From the NCBI GenBank assembly GCA_963524205.1, contig CAURED010000002.1, forward strand, positions 62,001 through 126,000: a stretch of DNA of 64,000 bases. Direction: 5' to 3'. Each line of letters opens with the position of its first letter. Position 1 is the first letter of the stretch. The position numbers were made by a program, and so were the translations under genes. The stretch comes from Aminipila sp963524205. Its GTDB lineage: Bacteria > Bacillota > Clostridia > Peptostreptococcales > Anaerovoracaceae. The notes beneath the pieces are model-generated. The model made no database searches. It was not told the origin of the DNA and saw nothing but the letters and a program-made list of their open reading frames with translations. Of the stretch, positions 1-8,927 are shown in pieces.

Positions 1-200
1 CAGAGTATAAGAAACGCTCTATGGTTCTGGGAAAAGCGATCCAGGTAGTTAAACATTATAACAAACAACCAACTTCTCAAACGCCTGATGCTCAAACAGC
101 CGTCGCTCTAGATATCGATAATGATGGCGGGCTTATTGTAGAATATGAGGATGGCAGCCGTGAAGTATTAAATACTGGTGAAATCAGCATAAAACTTTAG
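1..200 (+). CDS. birA: Biotin ligase/repressor BirA, C-terminal end (partial)
   Basis: An open frame enters from the left edge (first full codon at 3) and stops with TAG at 198-200, giving the last 65 residues. The sequence reads EYKKRSMVLGK near its start, then DIDNDGGLIVEYEDG, and ends LNTGEISI. That is the usual end of the central domain and the SH3-like C-terminal domain of BirA, which attaches biotin to carboxyl-carrier proteins. The catalytic domain and any N-terminal DNA-binding domain lie outside the window, so repressor function cannot be judged. Fairly sure. Confidence 0.85.
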   Translation, partial: EYKKRSMVLGKAIQVVKHYNKQPTSQTPDAQTAVALDIDNDGGLIVEYEDGSREVLNTGEISIKL

Positions 201-233
201 TTATTACATTCATTGGTTTATATTTTATACTAA

Positions 234-269
234 AAGGAGCTGGCACTAATCACTTAGGGCCAGCTCCTT
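234..269. terminator. Hairpin between birA and the ferredoxin gene
   Basis: An 11-bp perfect stem, AAGGAGCTGGC (234-244) with GCCAGCTCCTT (259-269), lies between two convergent genes. The T-run is weak on either strand, so it probably acts as a shared stop for both. Confidence 0.6.
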
Positions 270-297
270 CAACTGTAGATGATACAATATAACCACG

Positions 298-1020
298 CTA
301 TTGAACTTTCTTTTTCAGTCTGCTTATGCCACAGTTAATCGCTTTCTTAGGGCAGCTATCAACACATTCCAAGCAGAAAATACATTCTGTATTATTCATA
401 TTGCCTGACTGAACCATTTCCTGAATATCTATACTCATAGGGCACCGCTTACTACATTTCCCACAGGAAACGCAGGCTTCCTTATCAGCCTTTAATCGAA
501 ATCTGGGAATATGCAAAAAATCTGCTGCCTTTTCGCCGATCACCATAAAAGGCGCCATCCAGCAGATACTGTGGCACATGCCTCTTTTCCCTGTGGCGAG
601 TGCAAAAAAATAAATTAGGCTGACCACCGTAAAATAAACAATTACACCCATGATTTCCACCTTAAACCCATAGAAAAAGTCTATTTTAAGTGGACTATTT
701 TCCACCCACAGAAAAATTATAAATGAAAACCAAATCACCCATATTATGTATTTTGTTAAAATCTTAAACCTGCTATACCATGGTCTACCATTGGCATTTG
801 CAGCCATATCCTGAATTGCACCTCCCGGACAAAGCCAGCCGCAGTATAGTCGGCTTCCTACTATAGAAAACAGAAACAGAAGTGCAAAAATAATAGCACT
901 CCCATTAATAATCCCAGTCATCGCAGATACGATAATGACATATGGTGACAGAAATATAAAAAAAATTGGAAATAGGATTGCACTGTATGCAAGTACGCCT
1001 CTACGGATTTTTTGTCTCAT
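298..1020 (-). CDS. NapH/NosR-like membrane 4Fe-4S ferredoxin protein
   Basis: A 240-residue protein with about four or five membrane segments in its first 165 residues. It has the CGWLCPGG and C-x3-C-W motifs seen in the NapH/NosR/RdxA-type membrane iron-sulfur family. Two C-terminal ferredoxin clusters follow: C-x2-C-x2-C-x3-CP near 182-193 and again near 214-225. Such proteins pass electrons from quinol or ferredoxin to partner reductases. The start overlaps the stop of the PadR gene by 4 bp, so the two are one operon. The substrate partner is not visible here; the specific role is unknown. Confidence 0.75.
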   Translation of the reverse strand: MRQKIRRGVLAYSAILFPIFFIFLSPYVIIVSAMTGIINGSAIIFALLFLFSIVGSRLYCGWLCPGGAIQDMAANANGRPWYSRFKILTKYIIWVIWFSFIIFLWVENSPLKIDFFYGFKVEIMGVIVYFTVVSLIYFFALATGKRGMCHSICWMAPFMVIGEKAADFLHIPRFRLKADKEACVSCGKCSKRCPMSIDIQEMVQSGNMNNTECIFCLECVDSCPKKAINCGISRLKKKVQ

Positions 1021-1583
1021 ATTCTATCAACCTTTCTTTCATTAATTATTTTTTCTGCTTCAATTGCCCAGTCCTTCATGGCGGTATATAAATACTTTCC
1101 GCTTAGGGCTGTTAATTCTTTGTAGGTATGATCCTCCCCCTGCTCCTTAAGCTTATCAAAGTACATAAGGAAGTCATCCATTTCTCGGATATTTTTTTCA
1201 TTTCTTTCAATAAAATCATCCAGATGCTTCAGTATAACCTCCGGTTCTGTGCTTTCCCCAAAAGAGACCTTAAGAAGGATTTCATAACGAAGTTTTTCTA
1301 CATCTGGAGCCTCAGACAGCCACTTAAACAATAGGGTTCTGCCTGCTTCTGTAATATGATACACTTTCTGCCCCCTTCCGTTACAGTTATCCGGAGCTTC
1401 CATGAATTCTGCCAGACCTTCTCCTACTAACTGCTTCAGAGTGGGATATATCTGCCCGTAACTCTCTTGCCAGAAATGACTGTGTTCATATTCAATGGAT
1501 TTCTTAATGGTATACCCTGTCTGTGGGTTATGCGCCAAAAGTCCTAGAAGTATATATTTTGTTTTCCCTGTATTTTCTTTCAT
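1017..1583 (-). CDS. PadR-family transcriptional regulator
   Basis: About 188 residues. It has an N-terminal winged helix (KYILLGLLAHNPQTGYTIKK, then QIYPTLKQLVGEGLAE) and a C-terminal helical domain of the PadR/Vir type. I chose the ATG at 1583 rather than a GTG six bases upstream, because GAGGTG then acts as the ribosome site, although the spacing is short. It is translationally coupled to the downstream ferredoxin protein and probably controls it together with its own gene. The ligand is unknown. Confidence 0.8.
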   Translation of the reverse strand: MKENTGKTKYILLGLLAHNPQTGYTIKKSIEYEHSHFWQESYGQIYPTLKQLVGEGLAEFMEAPDNCNGRGQKVYHITEAGRTLLFKWLSEAPDVEKLRYEILLKVSFGESTEPEVILKHLDDFIERNEKNIREMDDFLMYFDKLKEQGEDHTYKELTALSGKYLYTAMKDWAIEAEKIINERKVDRI

Positions 1584-1708
1584 AAGCACCTCATATATCT
1601 TTATAATATATCATCATAATACATTATGTTTAAATATATTTCAATACTTTTTTCTTAACATGAAATATTAACATTATAAAACTATATAGTTTTTCAATTT
1701 AAATAAAA

Positions 1709-1732
1709 AAAACTGACCCTTAGGCCAGTTTT
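1709..1732 (-). terminator. Terminator of the cobalamin operon
   Basis: A short stem (AAACTGACC against GGCCAGTTT with one mismatch) is followed on the minus strand by a run of T. It lies just after the stop of the CobU-like/CobC fusion gene. Confidence 0.6.
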
Positions 1733-1750
1733 ATGATTTCTATTACATGA

Positions 1751-2782
1751 TTAAAAAATGCTATATAATACAGGTTTACCTTCTTTAATTTTTATTGTAT
1801 ATCCATGTCCAGGCTCAGGAATCCATGCAAAAAAATGCTTATCCTCTTCCGGAAAACATTCTGACATGACCGCCGATATAACTCCACCGTGGCATACCAC
1901 TACCGAATGTGCCTCTTTACCTGCATGCCGTACTGAAAATTCTTTCAGCTGATGTAACCCAATTAGCTGTTTCAATGCCTTGGCAACTCTTGTTCTGAAG
2001 ACTTGAGGGCTTTCACCATTTGGTGGTGCCATATTACCAGTTTCATCACTAATCCATGTTTGATATTCTGGAAGATCTTTAAGGTCCTCATAACTGCACT
2101 TTTCATAATCTCCAAAAGACATTTCCCTAAAATCCTCTAATACTCCATGTTCTTTGTCCCCAAAAATGATATTAAAAGTTTCTTCCGTTCGAATCAATCC
2201 TGAAGTATAAAAATCTGCCTCTGATACTTTTGGATAAATATTATCTTTTTTTAAGGATGCAAGCAATTCTTTCCCCTCTTCCAGCAAAGGTAAGTCTGCA
2301 TTGCCATAATACCACCTCTTTACATTTCCTTCTGTAGTACCGTGTCTGATGAAATGAATATAAGATGCAGCTTTATCAGGTTTTTTATTGTTCACGCTTT
2401 TTATGGTCTGTGGCAGTCCACAAAAAATTCTGGTAACATTGTCTGCCTGGCTGCTGAGATAAATCATAGTCCTGCCATTCATTTCCCGCCATGCACGGAT
2501 TTCCTTGTCTATAGGTACTACTCCCTGCGAAACATCAGAACAGATTATAATCTTATCCTTCAGTTTTAATTGATTTTCTCTAAGATATTCATTCGCCTCA
2601 ATTCCCTGTTTTACACAAGCTAACGTAAACTCTTCTAATTTGTATATAACCTTTTTGGAAAAGTCTATTTCAGGTTTTTCTGCTTCTTTATGACAACTAA
2701 ATATATCTTCTTCACTTATGTTAAAATTTTCTTTTGCATATTCTAGTTTCCCTTGATATACGCCCCCAAATATTAAGTCCAT
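1751..2782 (-). CDS. cobC: CobU-like domain fused to alpha-ribazole phosphatase (CobC-like)
   Basis: A 343-residue two-domain protein. Residues 1 to about 130 look like a weakened CobU kinase/guanylyltransferase: it has a GGVYQGK nucleotide loop, but the rest is divergent. From about 142 a histidine phosphatase domain begins with the RHGTTEGN catalytic motif, a TSGLIRTEET segment and a late CHGG histidine. The phosphatase half would remove the 5'-phosphate of alpha-ribazole phosphate or adenosylcobalamin phosphate in nucleotide-loop assembly. It is the last gene after cobU and cobS, which supports this. The role of the CobU-like half is unclear because a full CobU is encoded nearby. Confidence 0.75.
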   Translation of the reverse strand: MDLIFGGVYQGKLEYAKENFNISEEDIFSCHKEAEKPEIDFSKKVIYKLEEFTLACVKQGIEANEYLRENQLKLKDKIIICSDVSQGVVPIDKEIRAWREMNGRTMIYLSSQADNVTRIFCGLPQTIKSVNNKKPDKAASYIHFIRHGTTEGNVKRWYYGNADLPLLEEGKELLASLKKDNIYPKVSEADFYTSGLIRTEETFNIIFGDKEHGVLEDFREMSFGDYEKCSYEDLKDLPEYQTWISDETGNMAPPNGESPQVFRTRVAKALKQLIGLHQLKEFSVRHAGKEAHSVVVCHGGVISAVMSECFPEEDKHFFAWIPEPGHGYTIKIKEGKPVLYSIF

Positions 2783-2800
2783 TTTTCATCCTTTCTTCCA

Positions 2801-3616
2801 TTATAAAATTGCTAATACCAGCACTCCTGCACATTCAGATATAGTTAATGCATAACCAGCGATATCACCGCTCATGCCGCCTAATTGTTTTCTTCCATAG
2901 AACATCATTAAATGATGAGTAACTACTGTAGTCACTATTGCAGTTATTGCAGACTCTGCACCAATGTCACTGTAACTATAACTCGCAATTGCAGGTATAA
3001 TTGCCGCTATTGTTATAACGACAAATATCATTAAATTTAAAACAAGCCCATATTGCCTATTTATTTTTTCATCATAACTTGCCTTGTATTGACTATGCCC
3101 GATTGGAACAAAGTTAAGGACTCCGTATGCAGAGCATGCTCTGGACACAAAAGGTATAAGAACTAGCCCCCACAGTTGAAAGGATTCTAAGCCAGCGGCA
3201 TTAATGATAGCTTCTGGCTCTATGGCAGCCCACATAGCCGAATAGTAAATAATAAACAGTATAATAACACTTATCACAGCAAAAGCTCCTACATGTGAGT
3301 CCTTCAAAATCCTCTGTCGTTCTTCTAATTCACGCCTGGACATAATTGCATCGCAACAATCCATAAAACCATCTAAATGAATAAATCCACTTATGGCGAA
3401 AGGGTATATTGTCATTGCTGCTGCCTTCAGCTGTAAGGGAATGTTAATCAAAGCCATTCCTCTATATAAAAGATACCATAATACACCCATTAAAAGTCCA
3501 ATAAGAGGGAAAAAAACTAACTGCAATCGTCTTAAATTATTGTCCCACAATTTACACGGGCAAGGCACAGCAAAGAAATTCCCCCATGCCATAAAAAAAG
3601 CTGTTATATATTTCAT
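2801..3616 (-). CDS. cobS: Adenosylcobinamide-GDP ribazoletransferase CobS
   Basis: A 271-residue integral membrane protein. It joins adenosylcobinamide-GDP to alpha-ribazole (or its phosphate). The family signature is visible: SGFIHLDGFMDCCDAI (about 95-110, acidic metal-binding residues) and a later GGMSGDIAGY segment. About six membrane spans are apparent. The stop codon of cobU (TAG) directly abuts the cobS ATG, so the two are translationally coupled, and the CobC fusion follows after 18 bp. Confidence 0.88.
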   Translation of the reverse strand: MKYITAFFMAWGNFFAVPCPCKLWDNNLRRLQLVFFPLIGLLMGVLWYLLYRGMALINIPLQLKAAAMTIYPFAISGFIHLDGFMDCCDAIMSRRELEERQRILKDSHVGAFAVISVIILFIIYYSAMWAAIEPEAIINAAGLESFQLWGLVLIPFVSRACSAYGVLNFVPIGHSQYKASYDEKINRQYGLVLNLMIFVVITIAAIIPAIASYSYSDIGAESAITAIVTTVVTHHLMMFYGRKQLGGMSGDIAGYALTISECAGVLVLAIL

Positions 3617-4186
3617 CTAAAACTCCTTATACTCTATTACATTTCCAAAAGAAACTTCAATCACTCTTTCACAAATTCCTGCCAATGTTCTATCAATAAA
3701 GGCAAGTCCGCTTCTATACGCTTCTGTTAAAGGGTCATACTGTGCCGCATCCCCATATATATAATCCGATACGAATACCGTATTTCCTGTAAGTTCCGCA
3801 AATTTCTTTAGTTCCGCAGCAACCCTGTCAGGAGCTTCATAATCAATGCTCCCATCTACCTTGAACATTTCATTGGAAAGGAGAGCTGTCACACTATCCA
3901 GCAAAAAAACACCTTTTGGGTTAGCAATCCTACCATCTGAATCTTTGCAGGAAGAATCAATAGCTAAACATTGACATATATCTTGGCTTTGTTCTACAGT
4001 AGTAAACCCCCAGCCTTCTCGTTCTTTTATATGTCTTGCGATTCTAGTCAGATCCTCCTCATCGACCGGTCTCATGGTTGCTAAGTAATATAGTTCTATA
4101 TCATTTATGCGTGACATATCTCTGGCAATAGTCTGCGCATACATAGATTTTCCATTTTTACATCCGCCGCTAATAAAAACATTCAT
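3617..4186 (-). CDS. cobU: Bifunctional adenosylcobinamide kinase/guanylyltransferase CobU
   Basis: A 189-residue protein starting MNVFISGG with the P-loop GGCKNGKS at residues 7-14. It also shows a Walker-B-like LLDSVTALL and the VFVSDYIYGD segment typical of CobU/CobP. It phosphorylates adenosylcobinamide and transfers GMP to it. It is the first gene of a three-gene run (cobU-cobS-cobC fusion). No cobalamin riboswitch fits in the 124 bp to the divergent transporter gene. Confidence 0.85.
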   Translation of the reverse strand: MNVFISGGCKNGKSMYAQTIARDMSRINDIELYYLATMRPVDEEDLTRIARHIKEREGWGFTTVEQSQDICQCLAIDSSCKDSDGRIANPKGVFLLDSVTALLSNEMFKVDGSIDYEAPDRVAAELKKFAELTGNTVFVSDYIYGDAAQYDPLTEAYRSGLAFIDRTLAGICERVIEVSFGNVIEYKEF

Positions 4187-4310
4187 TTTCCAACTCTCCT
4201 ACTCTAGGTCTATGCCCAATTTTTAGCAACTCTTATTGTATCACAAATGCCCCTATGATATAATAAATTTGTTTGTTGGTATTATATTTATTTAGTAAAG
4301 GAAGTGTATC

Positions 4311-5249
4311 ATGAGTAAAAAATTAAGAGCCAATATTTTACTTCTACTGACTGCCCTTATATGGGGTTCAGCATTCGTCGCCCAAATAAAAGGTATGGAT
4401 AATCTAGGTCCCTTCTCTTTTGCATGTGTTAGAAATATGGTGGGTGCAATTTTCCTTATTCCAGTTATCTTCTTGCTCGATAAATTAGACAAGAAGAATC
4501 AAAAGGATTCTATCTATGAAAAGACGGAAGAAGAAAAAAAGGCTGAAAGAAAAGTTCTGATTACAGGGGGTATTGCTTGCGGCATTGCGCTATTTGTGGC
4601 AGGTTCACTGCAACAGGTGGGTTTAATGTACACAACAGCAGGAAAAGGTGGATTTATCACAGCTCTGTACATCGTAATTGTTCCCATCTTGGGATTATTC
4701 CTAAAAAAGAAAGTAAGGCCGGTTATCTGGTGCTGCGTAGTAGTTGCCGCTATTGGTCTTTATATGCTTTGTATTAAAGAAGGTTTCAGCATTGGAATGG
4801 GGGATTTATTAATTCTGATCTGTGCCTTTGGTTTCTCTATACATATATTAATTATAGACTATTTTTCACCTAAAACAGATGGAGTTAAAATGTCTTGCAT
4901 ACAATTCTTTATTGTAGCTATTCTCTCTGGAGTTGTGATGTTTGCAATAGAAGCGCCGACAATTAATGCTATTTTAATATCATGGATGCCTATACTTTAT
5001 TCAGGTGTTTTATCTTCTGGTGTCGCTTATACCCTTCAGATTGTTGCACAAAAAGATACCGACCCAACTGTTGCATCATTACTGCTAAGTCTTGAATCGG
5101 TATTTGCTGTTCTTTCTGGTATGATTGTACTTCACGAAGTATTATCTGGCAGAGAAGTCTTTGGATGTGTATTAATGTTTGCTGCCATCATCGTTGCACA
5201 GCTGCCTTCAAAAGAAGATAAAATGAAGGAAAATAGGTTTTCCGCCTAA
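4311..5249 (+). CDS. EamA/DMT-family transporter
   Basis: A 312-residue membrane protein with about ten transmembrane helices in two EamA repeats (roughly 5-150 and 160-300). The signatures are LIWGSAFVAQ near the start, the GLMYTTAGKGGFITAL segment, and ASLLLSLESVFAVLSG in the second repeat. Between the first helices is a charged linker of about 20 lysine/glutamate-rich residues. Family members export amino acids and other metabolites; the substrate is unknown. It is divergent from cobU, and a plus-strand terminator follows inside the neighbouring gene's 3' end. Confidence 0.8.
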   Translation: MSKKLRANILLLLTALIWGSAFVAQIKGMDNLGPFSFACVRNMVGAIFLIPVIFLLDKLDKKNQKDSIYEKTEEEKKAERKVLITGGIACGIALFVAGSLQQVGLMYTTAGKGGFITALYIVIVPILGLFLKKKVRPVIWCCVVVAAIGLYMLCIKEGFSIGMGDLLILICAFGFSIHILIIDYFSPKTDGVKMSCIQFFIVAILSGVVMFAIEAPTINAILISWMPILYSGVLSSGVAYTLQIVAQKDTDPTVASLLLSLESVFAVLSGMIVLHEVLSGREVFGCVLMFAAIIVAQLPSKEDKMKENRFSA

Positions 5250-5264
5250 AATTATTATAGAGAA

Positions 5265-7919
5265 TTAAAAAATATTAATATACTCATCAAGGGAGATGTT
5301 TTTAGCAAAAGCATCTCCTTTTGCTTCATCACAATCATTCTGTGCTAAATATGATATTTGTGACTGTTTAGAAACTCCCGTAAAGATTGCTTTGGCTTTT
5401 GCACCTTTTGCAACTTTTATTAATGCCACTATCATTTCATTCGGCAAACTTTCTATTAATAACTTTGAATCGAATTTTATTGCATCAATTTGGATTTTAC
5501 TAAGAAGCTCTAGTGATAAGTAACGTCCACTACATTCTCCTATAATGCAATTAGCCCCCATTTCATGTATGCACCTGATAATTTTATCTATCTGATATAT
5601 TTTTTCTTGTAGAATCTCCTCTGAAATCTCAAAAGAGAAACATTCTCCTTGTATCCCATATCGCTCTTTAATCCTTTTTAATTTATTTATAAAATCGGCA
5701 ACATTAAAATGATTTCTATGTAATTTTATGGATATATGCATGCAAGTCTTTTCTTTGTCCAAATGTTCTTTTATTTTTTTACATATCTCTTCGAAAATAA
5801 AGCTATCTAGACACATACTTAATCCTCTTCGTTCGAATACTCCAACATATTGTTCAGGCACCAGTGCACCTTTTTCAGGATGCTCCCAGACTGCATATAC
5901 ATCTCCATTACATAAAGCTCTTGTTTTTAGATCATAACGAGGCTCTACATAAATTTTAAATTCACCATTTCTAAAAGCCCTATACATAGTATTTTCCAGT
6001 TTCTTTTCAAACAGTACTTTCTCTAGAAGTTTAACATCATAATAAGAGATAGTAATATTATCTTTCTGCTTTTGAGATTCATTTCTTAATGCCATACCTG
6101 CCCGTTCTTTTGCGACTTTTAAGTCCATAGTCAAATCTCGTATTATGCAAACTCCAAATTCCAATTTTAAATTTACGTCAATGATACCTTTTCCTATTCT
6201 CAATAAGCGATCTTCAAGTTGGTTCTCTCCTTCATATTTCATTAAAATCATCATACGTTCTGCATAATCTCTGCAAACTAATTCATCATTATCTATATAT
6301 CTTGAAATGCCAAGGAATAGCCTTCTTATAAGTCCATTTCCTCTTATATTGCCATATTTTGAATTATACAAATTAAAATTATGCATATTTGTAGCTACTA
6401 AAGCATAGTGACACTCCATCTCACTAATAATATTCTTTGCCTTTTTATCAAAGTAGTTACTGTTCATGCCACCGGTGACTGCATCACTATAAGCTATATT
6501 TTCTAAATGGTCTTTTTCTTCTTTAATTCTTCTTTTTTGATACAATAAGAGCATTATTGGAAGTATTAAAACTGTAACCCATGTAATAATGGAGAGTATC
6601 AATAAATTTATACCACTCATGCTTATGCCTTTGGCTTTAGATATGCTTATAAGATACAAGTCTTGAATACCTAACGGAGTATACGCAACAAATTTCCTTT
6701 TTCCATCAACACTAAAATTAAATGTTCCTGATTCTTTTTGCTCTAAATTTTTACTTAAAGCCTCTACCCTGTCTTCAAATTTAATTTTTACATAGCCTTT
6801 ATTTAGATAATCAAAAAAATTCTGATGGTTTATAAGCTTTGATATTTCTGAACTCTCACCCCATAAAATATCACCTTCAGCATTAATTATCATTGAGTCA
6901 TAGTTGCTAAAATTTCCGTTAATAAAAACTGGATAGCAAACTTCATCTAAATCAAAAATGGTGACTATTTGTTTATATTTTACTCTATCAATAGTCAACC
7001 CTTCTACAGGTGCAATATAGTTTATTAAGGCACTACCATCTAAGTAATCCCCTGTAACAAAAAAGCTTTCTTCTGTTTTATAATCAAAACTGTTTTCTAT
7101 ATATGGTATATTACTAAACTCCATAGGGTCATCTGTATAAAGTATTTGTTGCTTTTCATCAACAAAAGCCATAGCTTCATATCCATATTCTCTTTCCTCT
7201 TCTTCTACATAATCAATTAATTGTGATTTAGTAAGACCCCTCCCCCTGTTAGAGATTAGATTTTTAAAGGTTTTCTGATTATGAGAAATACAATCTAACT
7301 GCTGTGTTATACACTGATTAATAATTTTACAACTATTAAGTGTTTCTTCAGCTGCTTTATTGATATTTTTAGAATAAATATCTTGAAAGAAAATAATTGA
7401 CATAATTATACACAAAATCAACGTTACAATTATTGCATATTTATAGTTTTTCTGTTTTTTTATATTGTTATTTTTTTCTTCCTCAAACTTTATATCGAAT
7501 GGCTTTGCATAAGATCTTTGATTATGTTGTTCGAAATGATTTTTTATGTAGACAAGCTGCTGAACTCTTTTATGTGAAATATCTTCTAATAATATTTTTA
7601 TAATGTTACTGTTTTGACTTTCCAAAAGTTTTATTTTGCACTTAAGGATTTTATAATCCTCTCCCACAAATTGAACACAAAACTCAAAGGTTTCATTATT
7701 CTTTCCTGTAACTAACATATTTTGAAAATAGTCAAGTGAAAAGTGCTCTTGTAGTTGAACCACGTCTACTTTTCTTACTCCATATTCTACAAAATATTGG
7801 AAATATTGATTTGCATCATAGGTCCTGCCTTCTTTTCCGTCTTTTATTAAGATTACGGTCATACTATCTATATCTACTTCAAGTGTTAAGTAAAATCTTT
7901 CTGCAACTTTCAAAACCAT
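5265..7919 (-). CDS. Membrane sensor with degenerate GGDEF and EAL domains
   Basis: About 884 residues. The ATG at 7919 is preferred over one 117 bp upstream because AGAGAGG lies 7 bases before it. Order: a cytoplasmic N-terminal region; one membrane helix (around 160-180); a Cache-like extracellular region; a second helix (around 430-460); a diguanylate-cyclase-like domain; and an EAL-like domain. The GGDEF site reads CRDYAER. In the EAL domain the EAL motif reads DVY, and the paired catalytic aspartates (DDFG) are replaced by GECSG. Both catalytic sites look dead, so it is probably a c-di-GMP-related receptor or regulator rather than an enzyme. Confidence 0.75.
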   Translation of the reverse strand: MVLKVAERFYLTLEVDIDSMTVILIKDGKEGRTYDANQYFQYFVEYGVRKVDVVQLQEHFSLDYFQNMLVTGKNNETFEFCVQFVGEDYKILKCKIKLLESQNSNIIKILLEDISHKRVQQLVYIKNHFEQHNQRSYAKPFDIKFEEEKNNNIKKQKNYKYAIIVTLILCIIMSIIFFQDIYSKNINKAAEETLNSCKIINQCITQQLDCISHNQKTFKNLISNRGRGLTKSQLIDYVEEEEREYGYEAMAFVDEKQQILYTDDPMEFSNIPYIENSFDYKTEESFFVTGDYLDGSALINYIAPVEGLTIDRVKYKQIVTIFDLDEVCYPVFINGNFSNYDSMIINAEGDILWGESSEISKLINHQNFFDYLNKGYVKIKFEDRVEALSKNLEQKESGTFNFSVDGKRKFVAYTPLGIQDLYLISISKAKGISMSGINLLILSIITWVTVLILPIMLLLYQKRRIKEEKDHLENIAYSDAVTGGMNSNYFDKKAKNIISEMECHYALVATNMHNFNLYNSKYGNIRGNGLIRRLFLGISRYIDNDELVCRDYAERMMILMKYEGENQLEDRLLRIGKGIIDVNLKLEFGVCIIRDLTMDLKVAKERAGMALRNESQKQKDNITISYYDVKLLEKVLFEKKLENTMYRAFRNGEFKIYVEPRYDLKTRALCNGDVYAVWEHPEKGALVPEQYVGVFERRGLSMCLDSFIFEEICKKIKEHLDKEKTCMHISIKLHRNHFNVADFINKLKRIKERYGIQGECFSFEISEEILQEKIYQIDKIIRCIHEMGANCIIGECSGRYLSLELLSKIQIDAIKFDSKLLIESLPNEMIVALIKVAKGAKAKAIFTGVSKQSQISYLAQNDCDEAKGDAFAKNISLDEYINIF
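5292..5318 (+). terminator. Terminator of the DMT gene, inside the 3' coding end of the sensor gene
   Basis: GGAGATG (5292-5298) pairs with CATCTCC (5312-5318), the stem extends through adjacent T/A pairs, and TTTTG follows on the plus strand. It lies within the last codons of the convergent sensor gene. Confidence 0.6.
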
Positions 7920-8067
7920 ACAAAACCTCTCTTTGCTATCACACTCTCTTAAGTTTATAAAAATATTGTCGAATTTTGGGTATTTATGTAAATATATTCC
8001 ATGATCTGTGCAAGTATCAATATAGCATGCAACCATTGCAAAGTCAAGATTTTCTGCATGTTATTTT

Positions 8068-8910
8068 CTATAATATAACTGTATAAATAAAGTTAAATCC
8101 CATACATAAAACAATCCCACACACTGTTGGTATTATGAAGCCTAATGCCGTCCATTTTATACTTTGAGTCTCTTTTCGGATAGTTAAAAGAGTAGTTGCA
8201 CACGGCCAATGCATAAGTGAGAATAACATCATGCTTACAGCAGTTGCCCAAGTCCACCCATTATTGATTAATAAACTTTTTAGCATTTCTAAATCATTTA
8301 TTTCAAATATACTATTCCCATTCATATAGGACATAATTATAATTGGCACTACAATTTCATTTGCAGGTAACCCAATAATAAATGCTAGCAATATTACCCC
8401 ATCTAACCCCATTAGGTGTGCGAAAGGATCAAGAAAATCCGCAAATATTAATAAAAGAGCTTTATCTCCTACCGTAATATTTGCAAGCATCCAGATTATG
8501 ACACCTGCAGGTGCCGCAACTGCAATAGCTCTTCTTAATACAAATATGGTTCTATCAAAAAGTGACCGTACTAGTACCTTTCCTATTTGAGGCCTCCGAT
8601 ATGGTGGCAATTCTAAAGTAAACGAAGAAGGTATCCCTTTAAGTAAAGTTTTTGAAAGCACATAGGACACAATTAATGTCATAACAATCCCAATTAAGAT
8701 AACAAACATAAGAAGCACTGCAGCTGTAAAGCTTTGCAGAACCCCAGAATTACAAACAAAAAACATAGTTAAAATAGAAATTAACGTAGGAAATCTGCCA
8801 TTACAAGGCACAAAATTATTGGTTAAAATGGCAATCATTCTTTCTCTTGGTGAATCAATAATCCTGCAGCCTGTAACTCCTGCTGCATTACAGCCAAACC
8901 CCATGCACAT
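8068..8910 (-). CDS. feoB: FeoB C-terminal part, separated from its N-terminus by the integrative element
   Basis: The open frame begins with MCMG inside the left 17-bp repeat and continues FGCNAAGVTGCRII, the conserved gate motif of ferrous iron transporter FeoB. Membrane helices of the second Gate/core region follow to residue 280. No ribosome site precedes the apparent ATG, which is in fact an internal codon of the intact gene. The native coding part is 8068-8898 plus the shared repeat. The missing N-terminus (G domain and first helices) is at 28221-29261. Joined at the repeat, the frame is continuous (347 + 276 residues). In the integrated state this half is probably not translated. Confidence 0.92.
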   Translation of the reverse strand: MCMGFGCNAAGVTGCRIIDSPRERMIAILTNNFVPCNGRFPTLISILTMFFVCNSGVLQSFTAAVLLMFVILIGIVMTLIVSYVLSKTLLKGIPSSFTLELPPYRRPQIGKVLVRSLFDRTIFVLRRAIAVAAPAGVIIWMLANITVGDKALLLIFADFLDPFAHLMGLDGVILLAFIIGLPANEIVVPIIIMSYMNGNSIFEINDLEMLKSLLINNGWTWATAVSMMLFSLMHWPCATTLLTIRKETQSIKWTALGFIIPTVCGIVLCMGFNFIYTVIL

Positions 8911-8915
8911 GGTTA
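8899..8915. repeat. Left attachment repeat of the feoB element
   Basis: The 17-bp sequence ccccatgcacatggtta is identical to 28221-28237 in the same orientation. The flanking bases differ at once on both sides. It encodes TMCMG of FeoB on the minus strand. The core is CCATG-CA-CATGG, arms around a non-palindromic central dinucleotide, as expected for a serine-integrase crossover. Confidence 0.9.
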
Positions 8916-8927
8916 GAGAAATTTATG

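Noticed and set aside
4187..4310. Cobalamin riboswitch before cobU
   Set aside because: The gap to the divergent gene is only 124 bp and contains no B12-box-like sequence.
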